A DNA stretch of 64,000 bases, taken from positions 1-64,000 of the forward strand of contig DATKRK010000356.1 of NCBI GenBank assembly GCA_035532215.1, written 5' to 3'. Within the stretch, counting starts at the first letter, position 1. Each line of letters starts with the position of its first letter. This document shows, in pieces, positions 52,071 to 60,157 of this stretch. The translations under genes and the position numbers were made by a program. A model generated the notes under the pieces. That model made no database searches. It was not told the DNA's origin and saw nothing but the letters and a program-made list of their open reading frames with translations. This DNA comes from JAICIG01 sp035532215 (lineage in GTDB: Bacteria > Planctomycetota > Planctomycetia > Pirellulales > JAICIG01).

Positions 52071-54965
52071 CTATTGTTCTTCGCTGGCTTCGCCGCTGCC
52101 GCGCTGGTTCGAAAACTGCCGACTGGCGACGATCGACTCGACGAGGTCGCCAAAACGGTAGCCGTCGGCCGCCAACCGGGTGCGCATCTCGTCGAGCAAG
52201 GGCTCGTCGGAAAGCAACAGCCCGCGGCCGAGCGCGTAGGCCAACAGCTTGCGGCAGAGATTGTCGACGAAGTCTTCCTGCCGCCGCTCGCGCAGGTAGC
52301 GGCGCAGGCCCGCGAGGCCGTCGCCCTGGCTGCCGTCGGGAAAGACGGCGTGCGTCTCGACCGCCCGGCCGCCGAGATCGCGCTGGCGGCGCTCGCCGAT
52401 CGGTCCGTAGCCCTCGAAGGCCAGGCCGATCGAGTCGAAGCGGTCGTGGCAGCCGGCGCAGGCATTGTGCTCGCGGTGTTTGGCCAAGACTTGCGGCAGC
52501 GTCAACTCGCCGAGCTGCGCTTCGTCTTTCGGCAGTTCCGGCACTTCCGGCGGCGGCGGGGGAATGTGTTCGCCCAACAAGCGCCGCACGACCCAATAGC
52601 CGCGCTTCACGGGGCTGGTGCGCAAGCCCGGCGAATTCTTGGTCAAAAACGCGGCCATCGGCAGCAGCCCGCCGCGGCCGTAGCGCGAGGCGTCGTCGAC
52701 CTGCAACCACTCGTTCGGCCCGTCGGCCGGCGCCGGCATGCCGTAGTGCCGCGCCAACGCCGGATTGACGAACGTGCGATCGGCGTAAAGAAAATCGAGC
52801 ACCGAGCGGTTCTGTCGGGCGACGTCGATGAAAAACTTGAGCGGCTCTTCGAACATCGCCTGCCGCAACTCGCTGGTGAAGCTGGCGAACCGCTCGCGAT
52901 CGACGCTGTTGTGTTCCTCGAAACGGCGAAACTCCAGCCAGTTGCCGGCGAACTCCGCCGCCAGTCCGCGGATGCGATCGTCGGCGAGCATCCGCCTGGT
53001 TTGCGCCAGCAGCACTTCCGGTTGTTGCAAATCGCCGGCGGCCGCATGGGCCAGCAGTTCATCATCGGGCATGCTCGACCAGAGAAAATAGCTCAGCCGG
53101 CTGGCCAGGGCGTAAGGCGGCAGCGGCTGCATCTCTGGGCCCTCGGCGGCCAAGTCGAAGCGATAACAAAAATACGGCGAGACCAGCACGCTGGCCAGCG
53201 CGTCGCGGATCGCGTCTTCGTGCGAAAGCTCGTCTTGTTCCCGCAGCAAGCGATAGAAGGCCAGCAGTTCCTCTCGCTCGTCGGCGGCTAGCGGCCGGCG
53301 ATAGGCCCGCTCGGCGAACCGCAGCAGGGCTTCGAGGTGGCTCGGCTCGGCCGCCCGCCGTGCTTCGTCGACCCAGCGGATGAGGGCCGAGATATCGGTG
53401 AAATAGGTTTCGATGGCTTCGATCGCTTCGGGGCTGGCTTCAAGCTTCTTGGCCTTCGCCAGATAAGCCGCGGCAAGCTGCGAGATCTTAGCCGGCGAGG
53501 TCGCGTCCTTGTCTTCCGAGCGGGCGAAGTCGAACGCGCTTTCGCCCATGAATCGCGGCGGCTCGGCCCGCTCGAAAAAGATGAAATCCTTGTACTGCCG
53601 CGCAGGAACCGAGGTGATGAAATTCAACTCTTGCCACAGTTCATCCAATTCGCGCCGCTCGGCTTCGTCCAATACGAGATCGTAGAGCGGCTGGTCGTCG
53701 CGGAAGTAGCCTTGCATCAAGTGAAAGCCCGCCGTCAGCAGCCGGCCTTGACCCGCCGCTTTCGGATCGAAATAAGGGCCGCGATCGGAGACGACAAAGG
53801 CATCGGGGAAGATGCGGCAGAATTGCGACCAGGCTGCTCGCAACGCCTCGTCGTCGGCGTCGCCTGAATACTCGCGATGCAGCGCCGCCAGCCGCCGGTT
53901 TCGCCACAGCACGAGCGGCTGGCTGCCGGACGAGATGCCCGGCGCCAGAAGTTTTTCGATCTTCGGCGCGCACTTTTTGCGCTCGCTGACGACGAAATCG
54001 CGCATCGCTTCCGCGCGGCGGCGAAGTGCGTCGCGTTCATTAGCGAGCGCGGGCAACTCGCGCCACATCGCCCGCAGCGCCACGACCGGCCCAGTCGCTG
54101 GTTCGTCGCCATCATTCAACGTCGCCCAAAGAGACTTCAAGTACTTGGGACTCAATTTGCTCTCTCGCCCCAGTCGATCGAGCGACACGTCCAAATTCGC
54201 CGTTTCATCGCCTTGCCGGCTGCGCCGCAGGGCCAAGGCATGAAAATAATCGGCGTAATCGACGCGGCGCCGAGCGTAAAAATCGATGATCCGCTGCACG
54301 CAGTACTTGTCGCGATCGGTCTCGGTAACGACCGCGTGCGGGGCAAACACGAAGCCGTGCGGCTTGAGCGCCAGATGATCGGCGACCAGCCGCGCGGCGG
54401 CCAAATACTTTTTCGCCAGCGCCGGCGACATGGTCAGCGATTCGCCCGAATTGTCGAAGCCCGCCTCGTTGGCCGGATCGACGGGAAACTCTCGCGTCGG
54501 CCGAATATCGACGCCGGTCAGATCGCGGATCGTATAGTCGAACTCGGCGTTGCTCAGCCGCCGCGCCAACACCGGCCCAGGGTCGCCGGCGTGGCGCCGC
54601 GCTTCTGCGTCGCGCATCGCCTCGATCCAGGCGACGACGGCCTGGCGCTCGTCGGCCGCCGGCTGCCGCTCGGCGTCTTCGGGCGGCATTTCATGGGCGG
54701 CAAGTCGATCGAGCGCCAACTCCCACGTGCGATGCTGTTGGGCGACCGCCGCCAACGACGCGTAGCCGCTCAAATCGAGCTTGGCCTCTCGTTTCGCCTC
54801 GCCATGACAAGCGAGGCAATATCTTTGCAAGAAGGGCCGCACGGTCTGCGTGAAGCGGGCGTCCAGCATTGGCTCGGGCGGTTCGGCGGCATCTGATTGT
54901 GCTAGAGCAAAGGCGACCCAGACCGTTCCAGCAGCCAGTGCCGATCGTTTCATGAACAAGTTCAT
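52071..54965 (-). CDS. DUF1592/DUF1588/DUF1587/DUF1585/DUF1595 cytochrome-type protein
   Basis: About 964 residues from the ATG at 54965 (54953 is an alternative). A signal peptide is followed by a heme site CLACH near residue 50 (FLQRYCLACHGEAKREAKLDL). The order DUF1587 (RRLSNAEFDYTIRDLTGVD), a variable middle, DUF1595 (ALLRFAERAYRRPLAADEREELLAFYR), DUF1592 (LSYFLWSSMPDDELLAHA), DUF1588 (GRGGLLPMAAFLTKNSPGLRTSPVKRG and CAGCHDRFDSIGLAFEGYGP) and DUF1585 at the end (GDLVESIVASRQF) is the standard planctomycete layout. These large periplasmic proteins accompany DUF1501/DUF1552 partners in polysaccharide or sugar oxidation; the precise reaction is unknown. Confidence 0.93.
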   Translation of the reverse strand: MNLFMKRSALAAGTVWVAFALAQSDAAEPPEPMLDARFTQTVRPFLQRYCLACHGEAKREAKLDLSGYASLAAVAQQHRTWELALDRLAAHEMPPEDAERQPAADERQAVVAWIEAMRDAEARRHAGDPGPVLARRLSNAEFDYTIRDLTGVDIRPTREFPVDPANEAGFDNSGESLTMSPALAKKYLAAARLVADHLALKPHGFVFAPHAVVTETDRDKYCVQRIIDFYARRRVDYADYFHALALRRSRQGDETANLDVSLDRLGRESKLSPKYLKSLWATLNDGDEPATGPVVALRAMWRELPALANERDALRRRAEAMRDFVVSERKKCAPKIEKLLAPGISSGSQPLVLWRNRRLAALHREYSGDADDEALRAAWSQFCRIFPDAFVVSDRGPYFDPKAAGQGRLLTAGFHLMQGYFRDDQPLYDLVLDEAERRELDELWQELNFITSVPARQYKDFIFFERAEPPRFMGESAFDFARSEDKDATSPAKISQLAAAYLAKAKKLEASPEAIEAIETYFTDISALIRWVDEARRAAEPSHLEALLRFAERAYRRPLAADEREELLAFYRLLREQDELSHEDAIRDALASVLVSPYFCYRFDLAAEGPEMQPLPPYALASRLSYFLWSSMPDDELLAHAAAGDLQQPEVLLAQTRRMLADDRIRGLAAEFAGNWLEFRRFEEHNSVDRERFASFTSELRQAMFEEPLKFFIDVARQNRSVLDFLYADRTFVNPALARHYGMPAPADGPNEWLQVDDASRYGRGGLLPMAAFLTKNSPGLRTSPVKRGYWVVRRLLGEHIPPPPPEVPELPKDEAQLGELTLPQVLAKHREHNACAGCHDRFDSIGLAFEGYGPIGERRQRDLGGRAVETHAVFPDGSQGDGLAGLRRYLRERRQEDFVDNLCRKLLAYALGRGLLLSDEPLLDEMRTRLAADGYRFGDLVESIVASRQFSNQRGSGEASEEQ

Positions 54966-54986
54966 CCGGAGCCTGAGTCGTCCTAC

Positions 54987-55014
54987 TTGCATGGATAGAG
55001 CGTGCTGCTATAAT
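54987..55014 (+). promoter_or_regulatory. Sigma-70-type promoter for a short RNA
   Basis: TTGCAT at 54987-54992, a 16-base spacer, and TATAAT at 55009-55014. The -10 box is a perfect consensus and the expected start is near 55021, exactly at the base of the first RNA hairpin. This is the best-matching promoter I saw in the window. Confidence 0.7.
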
Positions 55015-55020
55015 GGGGTC

Positions 55021-55079
55021 GTTGCCTTCGGGCGACATCCCCCGCGTCAGGTACCTGCCCCGCCTGACGCGGGTTTTTT
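55021..55079 (+). ncRNA. Candidate 59-nt RNA (sRNA or attenuator leader)
   Basis: Between the promoter and the terminator lies a hairpin with GTTGCC (55021-55026), loop TTCG, and GGCGAC (55031-55036), i.e. a very stable C-UUCG-G tetraloop hairpin, immediately followed by the terminator hairpin. No open reading frame fits. It could be a stand-alone small RNA or a transcription attenuator in the leader of the DUF1501 gene, 171 bases downstream. No family was recognised. Confidence 0.6.
55041..55079 (+). terminator. Rho-independent terminator
   Basis: Perfect 11-base stem, CCCGCGTCAGG (55041-55051) with CCTGACGCGGG (55063-55073), an 11-base loop, and TTTTTT at 55074-55079. It lies on the plus strand, 171 bases before the DUF1501 start. 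Confidence 0.85.
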
Positions 55080-55250
55080 CATGCGCGAGCCGAATTCTCC
55101 GGGCGGCAACACACGGTTAGCACACGCCCCTCGGCTCGACCAGCATGGACCCATCCACCGATACGGATATAATAACAGGCGTTTATGAATATTGCCTGCC
55201 GATAATCCCGCCCGACCGGCGACCGCCCAATATCCCACGGAGAACGCACC

Positions 55251-56615
55251 ATGTTGACGATTCTTGGCCAGCGAAACGCACGGCGTTCGTTCTGCGATGG
55301 CGTCAGCCGCCGCAGCTTTTTGAAGATCGGCGGCACGGCGCTCGGCGGGCTGTCGCTGCCGCAATTGCTGGCGGCCGAAGCGAAGGCGGGCGGCGGCAGG
55401 CACAAATCGGTCATCAATGTCTTCCTGCCCGGCGGCCCGCCACACCAGGATATGTGGGATATCAAGACCGAGGCCCCGGCCGAGATTCGCGGCGAGTTCG
55501 AGGCCATCAAGACCAACGTGCCGGGCATCGAAATCTGCGAGCTATTTCCGCGGATCGCCGCGATGATGGACAAGTTCGTGCCGGTCCGCACCGTGGTCGG
55601 TTCGTTCGGCGGGCACGACGGCTACCAGTGCATGACCGGCCGCACGCCGAACAACCCGCCGCAAGGCGACTGGCCGGCGATGGGCGGCTGGGTCTCGAAG
55701 GTGCAAGGCGCCGTACATCCGGGCGTGCCGGCCCACTTGTCGCTGATGTACAAGACGGGCGCCAGCGGCTGGGGCAACCCGCGCGACGGCGGCTTTTTGG
55801 GCGCCGCGCACGCTCCGTTCCGCCTCGTCGGCGACAAGGCGGGCAGCGTGGCCGATAACATGACGCTCCGCGATCTCACGCTCGAACGCCTCGCCGATCG
55901 CCAGAGCCTGCTCAAATCGTTTGACAACTTCCGCCGCGAGGCCGACAGCTCGCGAATGATGACCGGCATGGACGTCTACTTGCAACAGGCCGTCGGCATT
56001 CTCACATCGTCGGCCCTGCGCGACGCGCTCGACCTGTCGAAGGAAGACCCGCAAATCCTGGCCCGCTACGGCCAGAACGATCCGACGTTCCAGCGCGACG
56101 GCGCCCCGCGGATGGTGCAGAACTTCTGCGTCGCTCGGCGGCTGGTCGAAGCCGGGGCTCGCGTCGTCTCGATGAATTACAGCCGCTGGGACTGGCACGG
56201 GCCCGACGGCAAGAACTTCGTGCAGGCGCGCGAAGACATGCCGCTGTTGGATCAGGGGTTGTCGGCCCTGGTGACGGATCTGCACGAACGCGGGCTCGAG
56301 CGCGATGTCTCGGTCGTGGTCTGGGGCGAGTTCGGCCGCACGCCGCGGATCAACAACACGGCCGGCCGCGACCACTGGCCGCAGAACTCGTGCGCCATGC
56401 TGGCCGGCGGCGGGATGCGCACCGGCCAGGTGCTCGGCGTCACCGACCGCCTCGGCGGCGAAGCGAAGGTGCGGCCCGTCAGCTTCCAAGAGATCTTCGC
56501 CACGCTCTACCACAATCTCGGCATCGACGTGAACACCGTCACCGCGCTGGACCTGCACGGCCGGCCGCAATATCTGGTCGACAACGGCGTGCAGCCGATC
56601 CGCGAGTTGATTTGA
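55251..56615 (+). CDS. DUF1501 (sulfatase-like) family protein
   Basis: 454 residues. It starts with RRSFLKIGGTALGGLSLPQLLA, a twin-arginine signal, then KSVINVFLPGGPPHQDMWDIK (DUF1501 opening), SFGGHDGYQCMTGR, RWDWHGPDGKNFVQA, VVVWGEFGRTPRINNTAGRDHWPQ (metal-site motif) and PVSFQEIFATLYHNLGID. DUF1501 proteins are alkaline-phosphatase-superfamily members, found in huge numbers in planctomycetes and usually paired with DUF1592/DUF1553-type partners. It is divergent from the DUF1592 gene, with the short RNA locus between them. The substrate is probably a sulfated or phosphorylated polymer (inference). Confidence 0.93.
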   Translation: MLTILGQRNARRSFCDGVSRRSFLKIGGTALGGLSLPQLLAAEAKAGGGRHKSVINVFLPGGPPHQDMWDIKTEAPAEIRGEFEAIKTNVPGIEICELFPRIAAMMDKFVPVRTVVGSFGGHDGYQCMTGRTPNNPPQGDWPAMGGWVSKVQGAVHPGVPAHLSLMYKTGASGWGNPRDGGFLGAAHAPFRLVGDKAGSVADNMTLRDLTLERLADRQSLLKSFDNFRREADSSRMMTGMDVYLQQAVGILTSSALRDALDLSKEDPQILARYGQNDPTFQRDGAPRMVQNFCVARRLVEAGARVVSMNYSRWDWHGPDGKNFVQAREDMPLLDQGLSALVTDLHERGLERDVSVVVWGEFGRTPRINNTAGRDHWPQNSCAMLAGGGMRTGQVLGVTDRLGGEAKVRPVSFQEIFATLYHNLGIDVNTVTALDLHGRPQYLVDNGVQPIRELI

Positions 56616-56764
56616 GGCAGGATGCGCGTTCAGCAACTCTCGGCGTCAGACTAGCCCAAAGACGACGGACTGCTTGTCGCTTTTCTTGCTTGGAACGTTT
56701 CGGCGATGATACGCTGAGACGGGGGGCGATTCGTTCGCAGGGCCGCCTTGTGGCATCCGATCGC

Positions 56765-57196
56765 ATGCCAACTCGTCGCCGTTGGTTTCAATTCAGCCTC
56801 GCTACGCTGCTGGCGGGTACGGCGGTCGCCGCATGCGCCACGTTCGCCGTGCAATGGTTCGCCTTATGGCGCCGCGCTGAAGCGGCCGAGCATGCTTTTG
56901 TAGCGGCGGAATCAAATTGGGAGGCCGGAACCGGCCGTTTTGAGGAGGTCCGTGAGGCGTCAAGCAGATGGCTCGATGCCGAGTCGGCCGTGCCGTTTTC
57001 GGATCAGCGCGCGGCGCAAATCGCCTATTTAAACCGCACCGCCCGACTGGAAAGACGAGCCACCGGCAGGGCCGTGTACGCCCTGTTCGGCTCAGAGGAA
57101 GCGTTGCATGAGCATGAGCAATGGGCGTTGCAATTGCGCGCCGATCGCAAGGAATTGGAGTCTCGTTTGGGCGTCAAGGCGGTCGACGAAGAGTGA
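56765..57196 (+). CDS. Small membrane-anchored protein with FSL-type N-terminus
   Basis: 143 residues from the ATG at 56765. It begins TRRRWFQFSLATLLAGTAVAAC, an F-S-L helix seen in many small planctomycete membrane proteins, with one membrane helix (about 9-31). The remaining 110 residues are soluble and helical (AEAAEHAFVAAESNWEAGTG, then EEALHEHEQWALQLRADRKELESRL), likely a short coiled coil. Function unknown. Confidence 0.65.
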   Translation: MPTRRRWFQFSLATLLAGTAVAACATFAVQWFALWRRAEAAEHAFVAAESNWEAGTGRFEEVREASSRWLDAESAVPFSDQRAAQIAYLNRTARLERRATGRAVYALFGSEEALHEHEQWALQLRADRKELESRLGVKAVDEE

Positions 57197-58365
57197 GCAT
57201 CGCGGACCGCTTTTGCTATTGACGTCGCCTCTGGGGAAAAAGGGCTCTTCCGCGGAATCTGTGGGGCAATTTGGCGCTGATTTGCGGGGCTCCGGTTGCG
57301 TTTTCCGAGGCATGGCCGGGCAAATAAATGAGGTGCTCGCAAAGTGCAACAGGCGACGAGGATTCTATCGCCAATGGTCGCAACTCGCCTGCCGCTCGTC
57401 ATAAGTCGCGGAATCACCAAGTATTGGGCAGGCGGTGCTAGCGCGAAATAGACCGGTGTGCTTGGCAGGGCGGCGATGATCGGCGATAGACGAAGCTCGT
57501 TTGCCACCAGCTTTAGAGATCGTCCTGCTTTTTACGCGGCGTTTTCCGCAGTGAATTCCGACCCCGAAGGGGTCAGATTCGATAGCCCAGGGCGCAGCCC
57601 TGGGAATCCGAACGACGCAACATTGTTCACCCCGACGGGGTGAAACCGGCCGCCGCATCGACCAGTGATTGTAAATTGAGCAGAGGGCCTTGGGATGAGA
57701 ACCAACGAGTTACGCCCTTTCAGGGCGGACGCGCCGTTGGTTGGACGAGTCCCCCAGGGCTGCGCCCTGGGCTATCGAATGACGCACCTTCGGTGCTACG
57801 GCGGCCTTCGGCCTTATCCATCTTTCCAGAAAGCAGGACGATCTCTTTAGCTGGTGGCAGACACGATAGGAAGACTGCGTAACGGCGGAGCGCGAGTTGC
57901 AACCCTCGCCAATTATCTCGTCCGTGCATTGCGACGTGCATTTATTTGCCCGGATATGCCTTGAAAACGCACGCCTCCACTTGCTCTGCAAGCCGGAATG
58001 ACGCATAAATTCTGCCGAGGAACAATCTTTTCAAAGCGTCGGCGAGGGTTAAGTCGATGGACACGATTCTCGCTTGCGATTGCGAGCAAGCCGCCGGGGC
58101 GATAAGGTCGGTTCGCCCGTCGGTCTAAAAACTGCGCGAAGTCGTTCGACGGCTGGCGCAGCGGCGCCGAGCGCAGCTTGCCGAAAACGCACGTTTGGCG
58201 GCCGGAGAGCCGCGGCGTGAAAGCGAAAAATCATGATTTATACGCCCCGCGAGATGATAAACCGCCGCCGTGCCAGAAAAGGGCCAAAACCTCGGCCCGC
58301 AGGCGAAAATGCCGAGGGCGATGATTTATCGAAAGGCGTCGAAACGGGCGCGAAACGGGCGCCGA
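57197..58365. other. Repeat-rich intergenic region
   Basis: About 1170 bases with a multi-hairpin element (57503-57858) and no supported gene before the VapC remnant at 58366. Outside the element the sequence has several short hairpins and AT-rich islands (GATTTAT-type) in the 58220-58365 part, of unknown origin. Confidence 0.55.
57503..57858. repeat. Multi-hairpin element, family F copy 1
   Basis: Ends are near-perfect 29-base inverted repeats (left starts GCCACCAGCTTTAGAGATCG at 57503; right ends TTTAGCTGGTGGC at 57858). Inside are at least seven hairpins: GACCCCGAAGGGGTC, CCCAGGGCGCAGCCCTGGG, CACCCCGACGGGGTG, CGCCCTTTCAGGGCG, CCCAGGGCTGCGCCCTGGG, GCACCTTCGGTGC and GGCCTTCGGCC. It looks like a compound non-coding element. 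A decayed copy of its ends lies at 21161-21453. Confidence 0.82.
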
Positions 58366-58644
58366 TCAGGCATGAAACGCCCTGTTTTGCGCCGCCGCTA
58401 TGGCCCCGCGAGGCGCGAACCGCGTGTTTTCTCGGAGAATCTCGCGATGCGGCGCCGATTTGCACGCTTGCACGCGCAGCGATATAAATAAATCGGCCGG
58501 AATATAAATCACCGTCGCCGTCATCGCGGAGAAAGAAAGCCGCTGGTGAACGGCCAGATACTTTCGCGCCGAGACCAGCACCTGCGGATGCTTGCCTTTG
58601 ATCACTTCGGAGAGGATATCCGTGTCGATCAGCGCCGCATCCAT
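58366..58644 (-). pseudogene. Truncated VapC-type PIN toxin
   Basis: The minus strand starts MDAALIDTDILSEVIKGKHPQVL and continues ARKYLAVHQRLSFSAMT, as in VapC (PIN ribonuclease) N-termini, with the first catalytic Asp in DTD. After about 42 residues the homology ends and the remaining residues are unrelated, so the catalytic Glu and distal Asp residues are missing. It lies next to a tiny upstream frame that resembles an antitoxin end, and together they look like a dead vapBC. Confidence 0.7.
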
Positions 58645-58646
58645 GT

Positions 58647-58721
58647 CTACGGAAGATCACGCGAAAGGTTAGCCCTGGTTTTCGCGACCTTATTGATCGC
58701 CTCGATCTCTTCCTCGGTCAT
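58647..58721 (-). pseudogene. VapB-like antitoxin remnant
   Basis: 24 codons from an ATG at 58721: MTEEEIEAINKVAKTRANLS plus four residues. This charged helix looks like the end of a small antitoxin. Its stop is three bases before the toxin start, the usual coupling of TA pairs. The expected DNA-binding N-terminus is not found in this frame. Confidence 0.45.
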
Positions 58722-58776
58722 CTTCTGAAAAAAGCGGCGCAGACGCGAAATGCCGCGGCGCGATATTCTGAAGGCT

Positions 58777-59715
58777 ATGGAGCTTGTTCCCGTCGACAAC
58801 TTGCAAATTGGTCTGGCGCCGGCGGAACGCCGCGCGGAGGCGTTCGAGCTGGCCTTTAGCTCGCTGCCCGAGACCGAACGGCGAGGGTTGGCGGAGCAGG
58901 CGCTGCGGAAGGCCGCCGTGGCGGACGCCGCGGCGCTGTTCGAAGCGCGGCGCGACGGGCGCTTGCTCGGCGCGCTGTATTGCGAACTGCAACTCGGCGG
59001 CAGCGCCGGGCTCTGGGCGCCGCAAATCGCCGCCGAAGCCGCGGACGATGCCGCCTTCGCCGAGCGTTGCGCCGGCGAGCTGTTGCAGGCGGCGATCGCT
59101 TGGCTCGCCGCGCGGCGCGTGCGGGTGGTGCAATCGCTGCTGACGACCGACTCGGGCCGCGACGCCGAGCGGCTGCGGGCGGCCGGCTTTACGCATCCGG
59201 CCGACTTGCTGTATCTGGTCAGCCTGGCCAACAGCTTTCCAGCGGCGCCGATCGAGACGGATTTATCGTTCGAACCGCTCACCGCCCGTAGCGACGACGA
59301 ACTGGCGGAATTGCTGGAAGGCACTTACGAACAAACGCTCGATTGCCCGGCGCTCAACGGCGTGCAAGACTGTCGCGAAGTGCTGGCCGGCTATCGGGCG
59401 ACCGGCTCGTTCGATCACGCGAACTGGTTCTTCGTTCGTCGCGACGGGCAGGACGTGGGCTGCTTGCTGCTGGCCGACTTTCCCGACGTCAATCAATATC
59501 TGCTGGTCTACATGGGGCTGCTGCCCGCGGCTCGCGGACAGGGCCTGGGGATCGAACTGGTACGCCATGCGCAATGGCTGTGCGGGCGAGCGGGCCGGGC
59601 GCGGTTGGTGCTGGCGGTCGACGCCGAGAATTCGCCCGCCATCAACATTTACGCTGCCGCCGGTTTTATCGCCTGGGATCGTCGCAGCGTCTGGCTGCGC
59701 GTGCTGGAAAGCTAA
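58777..59715 (+). CDS. GNAT N-acetyltransferase, tandem-domain type
   Basis: 312 residues from the ATG at 58777 (58750 gives nine more). A first GNAT-like half (about 1-150, RRDGRLLGALYCELQ) precedes a second complete domain: EPLTARSDDELAELLEGTYEQ, VYMGLLPAARGQGLGIELVRHAQWL (the acetyl-CoA loop Arg-Gly-Gln-Gly-Leu) and NSPAINIYAAAGFIAWDRR. Only the second half has the full CoA motif. The substrate is unknown. It is divergent from the vapBC remnant, which may have lost its own promoter to it. Confidence 0.88.
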   Translation: MELVPVDNLQIGLAPAERRAEAFELAFSSLPETERRGLAEQALRKAAVADAAALFEARRDGRLLGALYCELQLGGSAGLWAPQIAAEAADDAAFAERCAGELLQAAIAWLAARRVRVVQSLLTTDSGRDAERLRAAGFTHPADLLYLVSLANSFPAAPIETDLSFEPLTARSDDELAELLEGTYEQTLDCPALNGVQDCREVLAGYRATGSFDHANWFFVRRDGQDVGCLLLADFPDVNQYLLVYMGLLPAARGQGLGIELVRHAQWLCGRAGRARLVLAVDAENSPAINIYAAAGFIAWDRRSVWLRVLES

Positions 59716-60157
59716 CAGCAAGCTTTCGCGGCAGTTTTCCAGGCTGCGGTTCAGGCAATTCCGCGAGGCGTTGGGGCATAAGGCTTTGCGCTTGGGAACC
59801 GTTCGGGCCCCGCACGGCGCCGCGGTCGATCCGACAGTTTTTCCACGGCCGGTTGCGCGGCCAAAAATATTTTTCTAATGGAGAGGACACCCGCGGCTAA
59901 CGGAGTTTTTCGGCGAATTTGCGCGCCTCGCGCGAGCGGTCGCCAAGGGCGAGCGCCGACGCGCCGATGAAACTCTTTGACAGCGCTGCTAGCACGCGTA
60001 CAATCGACGCCTCGGGTGACATTCAACAATCCTTTAGGCGGCTGTCGCGGACACGCCTCTTCCCAATTCCCATAGCCGTGACAAACGGCACGAATCGACC
60101 GCGCCATGACGGTGAGGCTCGGGGTAGGGGAGTTTGTGCGCTGAGGACATGCAGGAA
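59716..60157. other. Upstream region of dnaA
   Basis: 442 bases with no supported gene. Origins often lie beside dnaA, so I scanned for the DnaA box TTATNCACA on both strands and found none that is perfect; TTTTTCCACG near 59838 is only a weak partial match. No AT-rich unwinding region stands out. No other feature was recognised. Confidence 0.4.

Noticed and set aside
58233..58487. Plus-strand frame of 84 codons over the VapC remnant
   Set aside because: Low-complexity Arg/Pro/Gly translation without RBS; a shadow.
59716..60157. Possible oriC next to dnaA
   Set aside because: No convincing DnaA box or AT-rich unwinding region; the case rests on proximity only.
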